Shown here: piece by piece, positions 16,490 to 24,878 of the stretch | Layout of the letters: each line of letters opens with the position of its first letter | How positions within the stretch are numbered: position 1 is the stretch's first letter | Assembly (NCBI RefSeq): GCF_000577335.1 | Contig: NZ_CBYL010000033.1 | Span: forward strand, 1 to 39,878 | Direction of reading: 5' to 3' | Origin: Faecalispora jeddahensis | GTDB lineage: Bacteria; Bacillota; Clostridia; Oscillospirales; Acutalibacteraceae | Length of the DNA stretch: 39,878 bases | Made by a program: the position numbers and the translations under genes | Notes under the pieces: generated by a model | The model's database searches: none | Seen by the model: only the letters and a program-made list of their open reading frames with translations | What the model was told of the DNA's origin: nothing

Positions 16490-19129
16490 ATGAAATTTCA
16501 TAACATGCGAAAAATTTTCATCAATGACTGGCGCAGGATTCTGCATAATCCCGTCGCCATTATTATTACCATCGGTATCTGTGTTCTTCCGGCTCTTTAC
16601 GCCTGGGTCAATATCAAGGCCTGCTGGGACGTATACGAAAACACAGGCAGCATCCCGGTGGCCATCGTCAACAACGATCAGACCGTGGAATTTAAAGGAA
16701 AAGAGGTCAACATCGGCAAGGGCGTTGTTGACCAGCTGAAAAACAACAAAAAGATCGATTGGAAATTCGTCAGCCAGAGGCAGGCCGACCTTGGCCTGGC
16801 CGATGGCACTTATTTTGCCGCGATCGAGCTTCCGGCGGATTTTTCCGAAAGCTTTACCACCCTGCTTTCGGATACACCCGTCAAGCCAAAAATCATTTAT
16901 AAGGTAGACACCAAGGTAAACCCTGTGGCGGAAAAGATCACAGAGAGTGCAAAAAACACGCTGGTGCAGGAAATCAAATCGAACTTTGTGTCTACAGTAA
17001 ACCAGTCCATTTTTTCTATGCTCAATCCTGTGGGCGAAGATGCCGACGAAAACCTGCAAAGCGTCATTCAAATGAAAGACGCGATCGTGAACCTGAACCA
17101 GAACATGGACGTCATTTCCTACTCTCTGGACAGCCTGCACACGAACTCGATCAACCTGAATCAATTTTTAAGCAGCGTCAACACCGCGTGGCCGCTGGTG
17201 GAAAACGGACTTGAAACCGCTGGGAAAACCGCCGCCAGCCAGCAGACGCTTTCGCGCGACGCCCAGAAGCGCCTGAACAACTCGCTGACATATATGGACA
17301 CCAACCTCTCTTATGTACAAAACTCCAGCCAGCGCGTACATGCACTGCTGACAGAGCTGAACAGCGCTGCAAAAGAGGGCAGCACAGCTAAAATGGACAC
17401 CGTCTTTTCCGATCTGGACGCGACTATGTCCGCCATGTCCGGCTCTGTGGACGCAACCGCCTCCTATCTGAAAAAATACCGTGAGATAGACTGGGGCGAG
17501 GATGCGGAAAACGCAGAAGAAAAGCTGACCTCTCTGCGCGCTTCGCTGGTGAATCTGCGCAGCCAGCTGGTACAGCTGCGGAAAAACCTGAAGGAGCTCT
17601 CCGCAGACTCGGAGGCCTTCTACAACTACCTGGACAAAACAATTCCCGAACTGGAGAAACAGGTGCAGGACATCGACGAATCGCTCGACACACTGATTCC
17701 CGCGCTGGAGGCTTTCAATGAATCCCTGCACTCCACCGTTCTGCAGGCATCGATCGACGCGCTGAAGTCACTGCGCGATTCCGGCATTGGCGACAAGCTG
17801 ATCACCAATCTGAAAGAAATTCAGGCCACCCGGGGGGATACCGCCGCCGCGATCGCTTCGGCCGATCAGGCTGCCGCGAACGGGATTCAAATGATCGACG
17901 ACGCGATCCCGAAGATCGATAAGACGGTCGAGTTTCTGAAAACAGTCCAGAACAATCAGTCCGATAAAAAGGCGCAGCTGACCAAGATGATCCGCTCGCT
18001 CGATTCCATCGGCGTGGAAATCGACAGTATGCGCGGCAAGCTCTCAGACATTCACAAGCAGTCCGATGCCGCCGCACAGCTGGCCGCAGGAAAAGCCGAC
18101 ACCATCAACGACGACCTGTATCAGATGGAAAGTCAGCTGACAAACATTCTAAAGGAATACAACCAGAGCATCCGCGGCGATGTGAGCACCATCGGCCAGC
18201 GCCTGGTCACCTCGGCCGACAATGCCGCACAGCTCTCTCAATCCGCTCAAAAGCTGGGTTCTGAAATCGGCACCATGCTGAAAACGGCGCAGTCCGGTAC
18301 CAAGCTGACCTCTGACCTGACAGGCTCTCTCAGCAGCAAATTAAAGGAATTCAAAGGCACCATTCAGACACTCGGCGGCAAGCTTGAGCTGGTCGACAAC
18401 AACGACGTTGTGCAGATTATCTCGATTTTGCAGAGCAACCCCGAATTTATGGGGGATTTTATCGCCGAGCCGTTTGAACAAAACGTAGAATACATCAACG
18501 CCGTTCCCAATTACGGCTCGAGCATGGCGCCGATCTACACCGCGCTGGCGCTGTGGGTAGGCTGCCTGATTTTAAATTCGATCCTGCGTTCGCGTCCCCC
18601 TGAGTTTGAAGGAAGCGAACAGCTGACGCTGCGCGAAAAACATTACGGCAAAATGATGACGTTCTGCTCCATGGCGCTGATTCAGGGCATCGTGATTTCG
18701 CTGGGCGACATTCTCCTGCTGAAAATCTACGTGGTGAACAGTATGCTGTTCATCTTTTTCGCCGTGTTTTCCTCTATAGTGTTCTGTATCATCACCTACA
18801 CGCTGTATTCTACCCTTGGGAATGCCGGAAAGGCGCTGGCGATCGTCTATATGATCTTTCAAATCCCCGGCAGCGGGGGAACCTACCCCATTCAGGTAGA
18901 CCCGCCGATTTTCAGCATTCTGCAGCCGCTGTTCCCGTTCGCCTACACAGTCAGCGGGTTCCGCGAGGCGATTGCAGGCCCTCTGACAAGCCAGGTGCTT
19001 CTGGATTTTGCCGTACTCGGCCTGTTTGCCCTGATCTTTTTGATTGCCGGATACTTCATCGTTCAGCGGATGGCGGAGCCGGTGCACCGCTTTGAAGAGA
19101 TGTTTGAAAGCTCCGGTCTGGGCGAATGA
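16490..19129 (+). CDS. YhgE/Pip-domain membrane protein (first of a pair)
   Basis: 879-aa protein of the YhgE/Pip family (phage infection protein, ABC-2-like membrane fold). One hydrophobic helix lies near residues 20-40 with the family start ALYAWVNIKACWDVY. A soluble N-terminal domain with IPVAIVNND follows, then a coiled-coil-rich extracytoplasmic region of about 500 residues. About five membrane helices lie in the last 230 residues (e.g. PGSGGTYPIQ). Relatives contribute to phage adsorption, type VII secretion or cell-envelope traffic; the exact role here is unknown. The ATG follows AGAGAGGAG. The second gene starts 13 nt after its stop. Confidence 0.9.
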   Translation: MKFHNMRKIFINDWRRILHNPVAIIITIGICVLPALYAWVNIKACWDVYENTGSIPVAIVNNDQTVEFKGKEVNIGKGVVDQLKNNKKIDWKFVSQRQADLGLADGTYFAAIELPADFSESFTTLLSDTPVKPKIIYKVDTKVNPVAEKITESAKNTLVQEIKSNFVSTVNQSIFSMLNPVGEDADENLQSVIQMKDAIVNLNQNMDVISYSLDSLHTNSINLNQFLSSVNTAWPLVENGLETAGKTAASQQTLSRDAQKRLNNSLTYMDTNLSYVQNSSQRVHALLTELNSAAKEGSTAKMDTVFSDLDATMSAMSGSVDATASYLKKYREIDWGEDAENAEEKLTSLRASLVNLRSQLVQLRKNLKELSADSEAFYNYLDKTIPELEKQVQDIDESLDTLIPALEAFNESLHSTVLQASIDALKSLRDSGIGDKLITNLKEIQATRGDTAAAIASADQAAANGIQMIDDAIPKIDKTVEFLKTVQNNQSDKKAQLTKMIRSLDSIGVEIDSMRGKLSDIHKQSDAAAQLAAGKADTINDDLYQMESQLTNILKEYNQSIRGDVSTIGQRLVTSADNAAQLSQSAQKLGSEIGTMLKTAQSGTKLTSDLTGSLSSKLKEFKGTIQTLGGKLELVDNNDVVQIISILQSNPEFMGDFIAEPFEQNVEYINAVPNYGSSMAPIYTALALWVGCLILNSILRSRPPEFEGSEQLTLREKHYGKMMTFCSMALIQGIVISLGDILLLKIYVVNSMLFIFFAVFSSIVFCIITYTLYSTLGNAGKALAIVYMIFQIPGSGGTYPIQVDPPIFSILQPLFPFAYTVSGFREAIAGPLTSQVLLDFAVLGLFALIFLIAGYFIVQRMAEPVHRFEEMFESSGLGE

Positions 19130-19142
19130 AAGGGGGAACAAC

Positions 19143-21368
19143 ATGAAACGAATGAGTAAGCTGGGGGGCATCCCCGCAAAAATAAAATCCGGTCTTCACT
19201 CTGTTGTACACGAACGGATTCGTCCTGTATTCCTGGTTTTTCTGCAGGATTTAAGAACAATCCGGCACAATAAGGCAACGCTGGCCGTTGTGATCGGCCT
19301 GTGCATCCTGCCCTCCCTGTACGCTTGGGTCAACATTTACGCCTGCTGGGACCCGTACTCCAATACCGGCAATCTGCCCGTCGCCATTGTAAACAACGAC
19401 GAAGGCGCCGTCATCAACGGGGAAATCATCAACGTGGGCGACAGCATTGTAGAGGAGCTCAAAGGAAATCAGTCGATGGGGTGGCAGTTCGTCAGCGACT
19501 GGCAGGGCAATTACGGCCTGAGTCAAGGGACCTATTACGCCATGATCGAAATCCCGCGTAATTTTTCGGAGCGGCTGGCCAGTCTGGCCACTTCAACACC
19601 GCAAAGGCCCGTTCTGACCTACCGGGTTAACGAAAAGCTGAACGCGATCGCTTCAAAAATCACCAATGTGGCCAAGGACCGCCTGATCGACAGCATTGAA
19701 AGCAGCTTTGTAAAAACAGTGAATGAAAAAGCAATGGCGATGATCAACGACGGCTCCAAGGAAACCCAGATGAACCCCTCGCGCCTGAAGGAGCTGAAAA
19801 CCTCTTTGCAGCAGGCCGATCAGGATATTACCCGCGCCAAGGCGCAGATCGACCAGGCCAGCAGCAACTCCAAAAGCTTTCAGAAATACTTGGATGAAGC
19901 CGCGGCGCTTTCCCCCACCATTGCCGACCAGATCACCGGTCTGCAGCAGATCTCCTCATCCGGGGCTTCCCTTGCAGAAAAGACCCAGCACACGATTCAG
20001 TCGATCGCATCTAATCTGAGCGCCGACCTGAACCGCATGCAGGAGCTGAACCAGCAGAACCAGCAGCTGATCGCCGCGCTGCGGAATATGAACGGCAACA
20101 CGCTCGATGAAAACACAAAGCGTATCGCACAGCAGAACATTGTTATCTGCAAGGCGTTGGATGTGCTCCTTGACACCGATGCGAAAGACCTTGCCGAACT
20201 AAATAAAGCATATGATCTGAACGCGCTGACGCTTCTGATCAACTCCCTGAAATATGCCGACCGTCTCGTAAAAACAGAACAGGATTTACTAATGAAAATG
20301 GTCGATGCGCAGAGCAGCACGCCGAAGGAATCGATGGATGAGATGCTCAGCACTCTTTCTAAGCTGAGCGACGAGCAGGCCCAGCTCGCGCAGAATCTTT
20401 CTTCCACCTACACCTCGCAGGGGGCGCCGCTGCTCAGCAGCCTCGGTGACAGCATCGTGCAGTCGCTGTACGACACCAGCAGCCTGATCGGCTCGACGAT
20501 GTCGATCGTGCCGCAGCTGGACGCGCTCGCCGCCTTTACGAAGGCCTCCAGCGAGCTGACGGTCCAGCAGGGCGCACAGATGACCGACCTGCTCGATACT
20601 CTGCAGGAGGATTTGAGCCATATCTTATCCCGGTTAGACACCATCTCTACCGAAGACCTGGAAACACTCGAGGACCTGATCGAGAACCACCCCGACACCA
20701 TCGCAGATTTCATCGCTTCGCCCCTCAATGTCGAGCAGGTGGAAATCTACAAGGGCGGCACCTTCGGCACCGGATTGACCCCGTTTTACACGGTTCTTGC
20801 CATCTGGGTGGGCGCGCTGCTGCTGTGCGCGTTCCTGACGGTTCACTGCAAAGACCCGGAGGGGTACCACCTGAACCTGAAGCAAAAGCACTTTGGCAAG
20901 ATGACCCTGTTTTTATTCCTGTCGCTGATCCAGTCCACCATCATCACACTGGGGGATGTTTTCCTGCTGGGGGTCGAACCGGAAAACTTCTGGCTGATGA
21001 TGCTGTTCAGCGTTCTTTGCTCCATCACCTTTGTAGTCATTGTCTTTACGCTGGTTTCGCTGTTCGGCAACGTGGGCAAGGCCATCGTCGTCATTATGAT
21101 GGTCTTTCAGATCGCGGGCGCCGGGGGCATCTACCCCATCCAGACCAATCCGCGCGTATTCGGCATTCTGCATCCGCTCTGGCCGTTCACCTACGGAATC
21201 AACGGCTTTCGCGAGGCGATCGCCGGCCCGGCCTGGGACAGCGTATTTACGAACATCTGGGCGCTGATTGGCTTTATCGTGGTATTTCTCCCTCTGGCCG
21301 CACTGAAAAAGCCGCTGCACAAGGCAAATACCCTCTTTGAAAAGATGTTCCAGAAGGCTGCGATCTGA
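19143..21368 (+). CDS. YhgE/Pip-domain membrane protein (second of a pair)
   Basis: 741-aa paralogue of the preceding protein with the same layout. An N-terminal helix leads into SLYAWVNIYACWDPY, then NLPVAIVNNDEG, a long coiled-coil region that is about 130 residues shorter, and a C-terminal membrane domain with GAGGIYPIQTNPR and a PFTYGINGFREAIAGP stretch seen in both. The ATG at 19143 follows AAAGGGGG; the open frame from 19044 overlaps the first gene and is rejected. Tight spacing suggests co-translation and perhaps a heteromeric complex of the two proteins. Confidence 0.9.
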   Translation: MKRMSKLGGIPAKIKSGLHSVVHERIRPVFLVFLQDLRTIRHNKATLAVVIGLCILPSLYAWVNIYACWDPYSNTGNLPVAIVNNDEGAVINGEIINVGDSIVEELKGNQSMGWQFVSDWQGNYGLSQGTYYAMIEIPRNFSERLASLATSTPQRPVLTYRVNEKLNAIASKITNVAKDRLIDSIESSFVKTVNEKAMAMINDGSKETQMNPSRLKELKTSLQQADQDITRAKAQIDQASSNSKSFQKYLDEAAALSPTIADQITGLQQISSSGASLAEKTQHTIQSIASNLSADLNRMQELNQQNQQLIAALRNMNGNTLDENTKRIAQQNIVICKALDVLLDTDAKDLAELNKAYDLNALTLLINSLKYADRLVKTEQDLLMKMVDAQSSTPKESMDEMLSTLSKLSDEQAQLAQNLSSTYTSQGAPLLSSLGDSIVQSLYDTSSLIGSTMSIVPQLDALAAFTKASSELTVQQGAQMTDLLDTLQEDLSHILSRLDTISTEDLETLEDLIENHPDTIADFIASPLNVEQVEIYKGGTFGTGLTPFYTVLAIWVGALLLCAFLTVHCKDPEGYHLNLKQKHFGKMTLFLFLSLIQSTIITLGDVFLLGVEPENFWLMMLFSVLCSITFVVIVFTLVSLFGNVGKAIVVIMMVFQIAGAGGIYPIQTNPRVFGILHPLWPFTYGINGFREAIAGPAWDSVFTNIWALIGFIVVFLPLAALKKPLHKANTLFEKMFQKAAI

Positions 21369-21401
21369 CACACCAGCCCACTGAAAAAGCCAGAAAAAGG
21401 A

Positions 21402-21430
21402 TTGACAAACCGGGCGGCTTGTATTACCCT
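21402..21430 (+). promoter_or_regulatory. Possible promoter of the lytic transglycosylase gene
   Basis: Perfect TTGACA (21402-21407), 17-bp spacer, weak TACCCT (21425-21430). The -10 is poor, so this may be weak or activator-dependent. Confidence 0.4.
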
Positions 21431-21468
21431 GAAAGCATAACAAATTGTCGAAAAAAGGAAGCGGTGCT

Positions 21469-22275
21469 TTGAACACTTTGGATTTCCCCATAACCGGCGT
21501 TGCCGGTGTTACAGGCAATAACGGCAGTCAAAGCCTTTCGGGGAAAGCTGTATCCCAGACAGGCGCTTCATTTTCTGATATTTTCGGCTCTGTGCAGAAA
21601 AGCACCAACCTCGACGCGGCGTTTGAAAAGGCTGCAGAGGTCTATGGGGTGCCTGTCAATCTGCTTAAAGCGGTGGCCAAGGCGGAATCCGGTTTTGACC
21701 CGGATGTGGTTTCCTCCGCCGGAGCGCAGGGCATCATGCAGCTGATGCCGGGCACGGCCCGCAGCCTTGGAGTCTCTGATCCGTTTGATGCGGAGCAGAA
21801 CATTATGGGCGGCGCCAAATATTTAAGTCAGCTTCTGCGCCAGTTTAACGGCGACACCACCCTTGCAGTAGCGGCTTATAATGCAGGCCCGGGCAGCGTG
21901 AAAAAATACGGCGGGGTTCCTCCCTATGCCGAAACGCAGAATTACGTGCAGAAGGTATTGGGTCTAACGGGGTCCGAGCTGACGGCAGGAACCGCTCAAA
22001 GCGGCACCGGTACAGATTCCTCGCAGGAGCTTCTTTCCGCCCTGACCGGCAGCACGGGCAGCTCTTCTTCTCTGGGGGCTTCCACCTCGGAAAGCTATCT
22101 TCTGATGAAGCTGTACCAGTTTCAGGCATTGCAGGCTTTATTTTCAGATTCAGAGGAGTCTCAAAGCCCTCTGTCGAGCCTGTTCTCGGATTCTTTGCTT
22201 TCCTCACAGGATCAGACAGCCGGTTTGTTTTCAGATTCCAACACAACAGAGGATGCCTTGACCAGCCTTTTTTAA
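21469..22275 (+). CDS. Lytic transglycosylase (SLT domain)
   Basis: 268 aa from a TTG start that follows AAAGGA; the TTG at 21445 has no ribosome site. The SLT (goose-lysozyme-like) domain spans about 45-170. The catalytic Glu is E73 in AVAKAESGFDP, followed by GAQGIMQLMPGTA and AVAAYNAGPGSV. Such enzymes cleave the glycan strand to form 1,6-anhydro-MurNAc ends. There is no signal peptide or membrane helix, as in some Bacillus CwlQ-like and flagellar muramidases. The C-terminal 100 residues are Ser/Gly-rich low-complexity with three LFSDS motifs. It ends at a strong terminator. Confidence 0.88.
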   Translation: MNTLDFPITGVAGVTGNNGSQSLSGKAVSQTGASFSDIFGSVQKSTNLDAAFEKAAEVYGVPVNLLKAVAKAESGFDPDVVSSAGAQGIMQLMPGTARSLGVSDPFDAEQNIMGGAKYLSQLLRQFNGDTTLAVAAYNAGPGSVKKYGGVPPYAETQNYVQKVLGLTGSELTAGTAQSGTGTDSSQELLSALTGSTGSSSSLGASTSESYLLMKLYQFQALQALFSDSEESQSPLSSLFSDSLLSSQDQTAGLFSDSNTTEDALTSLF

Positions 22276-22301
22276 AACACAAATATTTTTATAATAAAGC
22301 A

Positions 22302-22339
22302 GCCGTACCCGGAGCAATGTTCGGGTACGGCCGTTTTTT
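22302..22339 (+). terminator. Intrinsic terminator after the lytic transglycosylase
   Basis: GCCGTACCCG and CGGGTACGGC form a perfect 10-bp stem with a 10-nt loop, then CGTTTTTT. It separates two convergent genes and may act on the minus strand too. Confidence 0.92.
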
Positions 22340-22342
22340 GAT

Positions 22343-22807
22343 TCAATCGTCGCGGTTGCGCTTCCCGCTGATCTTTTCCACGTGGATTTTGATAATACTC
22401 ACGGCCGGCAGCTGCCGGCGGATCACTTCATCCCTTCGCTCCAAAACGCCGGGAGCCAGAGTGTCGCAAAGCTGCAGCAGACGTTTGGTTTTCTCCTCCG
22501 GGTCGGTAATGATTTCCGCGCGGCCCTCCACCATTACGCTGTCATAATGGGTAACAAAGCGCTCGGGCATAATGGTTTCGCGGCCAATCACCACAAAAGA
22601 CACCCGGTCGTTTTCTTTGATAGTATCGATTTTCCGGCCTTTTACGAAGCAGTGGAAAAAGATCGCCTGCTCTTCCGGAAGATAATAATAATTCAGCGGC
22701 ACACCATACGGCTCCCCCTGCGAAGTGGCAATCGACAGCACGCCATAGGTTCCCTCGCGCAGCAGCTGTACCGCGTCTTCCTGCGACATTCTTCTGCTTG
22801 GTCTCAT
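22343..22807 (-). CDS. NimA-like / pyridoxamine 5'-phosphate oxidase-fold flavin protein
   Basis: 154-aa protein of the split-barrel flavin-binding family that includes 5-nitroimidazole reductases (Nim) and PNPOx relatives. Typical features are MRPSRRMSQEDAVQLLREG at the N terminus, then GVLS..., GEPYGVPLNYYY and FHCFVKGRKIDTI. Members bind FMN or FAD and reduce small substrates. A basic tail SGKRNRDD ends the protein. The ATG follows AGGAGG. It is monocistronic and convergent with the muramidase gene. The true substrate is unknown; drug resistance should not be assumed. Confidence 0.85.
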   Translation of the reverse strand: MRPSRRMSQEDAVQLLREGTYGVLSIATSQGEPYGVPLNYYYLPEEQAIFFHCFVKGRKIDTIKENDRVSFVVIGRETIMPERFVTHYDSVMVEGRAEIITDPEEKTKRLLQLCDTLAPGVLERRDEVIRRQLPAVSIIKIHVEKISGKRNRDD

Positions 22808-22935
22808 GAAAGTCCTCCTGTTTTCTTTGCCGGCAATCTCCGGCGAAATCCATCGTTCTTTTTCTCCAATATATCAGTCAATGGTAATCAGGGCAACCAT
22901 TGCATTCTGGTGAATGCGCGATATAGGGATTCGGG

Positions 22936-22965
22936 TTGTTGAAACACTTCGGGCCATGCTATAAT
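22936..22965 (+). promoter_or_regulatory. Promoter of the tyrosine phosphatase gene
   Basis: TTGTTG (22936-22941), 18-bp spacer, TATAAT (22960-22965). The leader is about 90 nt, AT-rich near the gene, with no recognised structure. Confidence 0.65.
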
Positions 22966-23060
22966 AACCTCACAGCGCAAGGTACTCCTTTTGATCAATG
23001 AAAGCGACCTTGTGGTTGTTATTATCCTATTATTATCATTTTAAAAACAGGAGAAACTGA

Positions 23061-23546
23061 ATGGTACGAGTTTTATTTGTCTGCCTTGGGAACATCTGCC
23101 GCTCGCCCATGGCGGAATTTTTGCTGAAGCACCTCGCTGCAAAGCGCGGCTGTGAGGACGAGTTTGTTATTGCATCCGCCGCCACCAGCGCGGAGGAGAT
23201 CGGCAACCCGGTTCATCGCGGCACCGTGAAAAAGCTTGCGGAGCACGGGATTTCCTGCACGGGCAAGCACGCCGTACAGCTGACACGGCGCGACTACCAA
23301 TCTTATGATTACCTGCTGGGAATGGAGCGTTCCAACCTTCGGAGCATGGCCCGGATACTGGGCACGGACGATCCGCAGAAAATCCGGCGGCTTCTGGATT
23401 TTTCCGCCTGCCCGCGGGATATCGCGGACCCCTGGTTCACCGGGAATTTTGACAGCACCTACGATGATATTCTGGAGGGCTGCAACGCTTTTCTGGATGA
23501 TCTGGAAGCAAGCGGCCTGATTCACCCCAAAAGAAAGGGCAAATGA
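23061..23546 (+). CDS. Low-molecular-weight protein-tyrosine phosphatase
   Basis: 161-aa LMW-PTP, which removes phosphate from protein tyrosines through a cysteinyl-phosphate. The P-loop CLGNICRSP gives nucleophile Cys8 and Arg14 near the N terminus; the general acid is Asp123 in IADPW. The length is normal. The ATG follows ACAGGAG. No partner tyrosine kinase or exopolysaccharide gene lies next to it, so its target is unclear. It is monocistronic between a promoter and a strong terminator. Confidence 0.94.
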   Translation: MVRVLFVCLGNICRSPMAEFLLKHLAAKRGCEDEFVIASAATSAEEIGNPVHRGTVKKLAEHGISCTGKHAVQLTRRDYQSYDYLLGMERSNLRSMARILGTDDPQKIRRLLDFSACPRDIADPWFTGNFDSTYDDILEGCNAFLDDLEASGLIHPKRKGK

Positions 23547-23594
23547 AAGATCCCATATTCCCGTAGGAAAGACGAAGTCTGAAACAACTTACAT

Positions 23595-23631
23595 AAAAGC
23601 CCCCGCTCTGAAAATCAGAGCGGGGGCTTTT
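23595..23631. terminator. Bidirectional intrinsic terminator
   Basis: AAAAGCCCCCGCTCTGA and its exact complement form a 17-bp palindrome with a 3-nt loop. It ends the phosphatase transcript (plus) and the DUF1653 operon (minus). Confidence 0.95.
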
Positions 23632-23645
23632 ATAGCGATATTCGG

Positions 23646-23864
23646 CTATTCGCCAAGATAAGAGAACCGGGGAACGCTTACACCGTCCCGCGCGATGATC
23701 TCACTCCACATGTCAGCCGGGCGTACCCAGACGCCGCCTTCCCCGTACAGCGCACGGTACACAACCATTTCTTCCAGAGTTTCAGAATGGCGCGCAACAT
23801 ACAGCAGCTCGTACTCGTTCCCTTTGAAATGGCGGTAGCGCCCGGGCTTTAAAATTTCTTCCAT
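23646..23864 (-). CDS. DUF1653 family protein
   Basis: 72-aa protein of the DUF1653 family, function unknown. The characteristic layout is visible: GRYRHFKGNEYELLYVARHSE, then MVVYRALYGEGGVWVRP and MWSE. Predicted as a small beta-rich domain. The ATG follows GGAAGGGAA. It is probably the last gene of the long minus-strand operon, with the terminator right after it. Confidence 0.85.
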   Translation of the reverse strand: MEEILKPGRYRHFKGNEYELLYVARHSETLEEMVVYRALYGEGGVWVRPADMWSEIIARDGVSVPRFSYLGE

Positions 23865-23880
23865 TGCTCTTGTTCCCTTC

Positions 23881-23955
23881 CTAGTAGAACCGGTAAATCA
23901 GGTCTTCAAAGCGGATTGATTCCTGCCGTTCCAGACCATTTTTAGGACTACTCAT
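23881..23955 (-). CDS. Tiny ORF of 24 aa, possibly coupled
   Basis: ATG overlaps the stop of the 16-aa ORF below as TGATG. The product (MSSPKNGLERQESI, then RFEDLIYRFY) has normal amino-acid make-up but no recognised family. It could be the second half of one small gene split by a -1 frameshift, a remnant, or a coupled micro-ORF. Ribosome site is weak. Confidence 0.3.
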   Translation of the reverse strand: MSSPKNGLERQESIRFEDLIYRFY

Positions 23956-24005
23956 CACAGGCAGTCCGCTCTTTCAACCATACGAATCCGGCCAAATTTC
24001 TTCAC
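23955..24005 (-). CDS. Tiny ORF of 16 aa overlapping the VOC stop
   Basis: GTG overlaps the VOC gene stop as GTGA, the same coupling style used elsewhere in this operon. The product MKKFGRIRMVERADCL ends at the TGA that overlaps the next ATG. No family recognised; it may be a fragment of one longer gene. Confidence 0.28.
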   Translation of the reverse strand: MKKFGRIRMVERADCL

Positions 24006-24484
24006 GGTACCTGCTGCTCCCGGATACAGGACTCTACATATGAAAGCGGCACGTCCATCCGACGGGCGGTTTCTTCGCACGACAGACCGGAATGAAGAAA
24101 GCGAAAGACCACCTGCTGCATTTTTTCGCCGACCTCTATGATGTGACCGTCGGGGTCATAAAAGCGAACCACGCGCTGACCCCATCGATGCTCTTTCAGC
24201 GGGTGAACATATTTCAAATCCGGCCACACAGCAAGTTTTTGCAGAAAGGCATCCAAATCCGCTTCTTCAAAATACAGCTCCGTGGCACAATTTTCAAATG
24301 TGATCTGATCTTCCGAAAGCTCTAAAAAATCCCGCCAGCTCTCGGCAGTCTGCAGGGCAACACCGTCGGATAGTGTAACGTTCGCGCCGAAATCAGCGGT
24401 AATCTCCATCCCCAGCAGCCCGCAGTAAAACTGTTTCGAGCGTTCCATATCCCGCACGGCGAGCAGCGCACAAACGTACTCCAT
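24002..24484 (-). CDS. VOC (glyoxalase/bleomycin-resistance-like) family protein with a C-terminal HTH-like tail
   Basis: 160-aa protein. The VOC fold is seen in the start YVCALLAVRDMERSKQFY, the central ELYFEEADLDAFL and the metal-side motif RFYDPDGHIIEVGE. VOC enzymes or binding proteins act on small metabolites, often with a divalent metal. The last 30 residues (SGLSCEETARRMDVPLSYVE) look like a helix-turn-helix, which is unusual for a simple VOC protein. The start ATG at 24484 overlaps the flavodoxin stop as TGATG. Substrate unknown. Confidence 0.8.
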   Translation of the reverse strand: MEYVCALLAVRDMERSKQFYCGLLGMEITADFGANVTLSDGVALQTAESWRDFLELSEDQITFENCATELYFEEADLDAFLQKLAVWPDLKYVHPLKEHRWGQRVVRFYDPDGHIIEVGEKMQQVVFRFLHSGLSCEETARRMDVPLSYVESCIREQQVP

Positions 24485-24873
24485 CACAGCTCTTCCGGGG
24501 CGGAAATCGTTTTGCCCACAAGATCGATCACCTTTGCAAAGCCGTCCCGGTCTTTGAGCTTACTGCCCAGAGAGGTGGGAATACACACGATGCGTGCGCG
24601 CCCCACCTGATCGATAAAGGTACGCACCGCCGGAGGAAAGGTGCCAGCCCAAATTGGGAACACGAGCGCCACCGTTCCCTCCGGCTCCGGGCTATGGTAA
24701 GTAGCCGGCAGGGATTTGCCCGAGGCCGAGAAATATCCGGCCTTCATATAGCCCCCGGCACCGGACCAGTCGACGCCGTCCTCAATCCGTTCTGCCTGTG
24801 TCTGAAAATGGCTGGCCAGCTGTTCGGCGATTCCCTTGCTCCTGCCGGTACGGGTAAAATAATACACCTGCAT
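24484..24873 (-). CDS. Flavodoxin-like protein
   Basis: 129-aa flavodoxin-fold protein, expected to bind FMN and carry electrons. The phosphate-binding loop is YYFTRTGRSKGIAEQL at the N terminus. VFPIWAGTFPPAVRTFI is the typical FMN-shielding region. I chose the ATG at 24873 because AAGGAGG lies 10 nt upstream; the TTG at 24882 would sit on top of it. The ribosome site lies in the 3' end of the acetyltransferase gene. The partner reductase is not in the window. Confidence 0.87.
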   Translation of the reverse strand: MQVYYFTRTGRSKGIAEQLASHFQTQAERIEDGVDWSGAGGYMKAGYFSASGKSLPATYHSPEPEGTVALVFPIWAGTFPPAVRTFIDQVGRARIVCIPTSLGSKLKDRDGFAKVIDLVGKTISAPEEL

Positions 24874-24878
24874 ACCTG

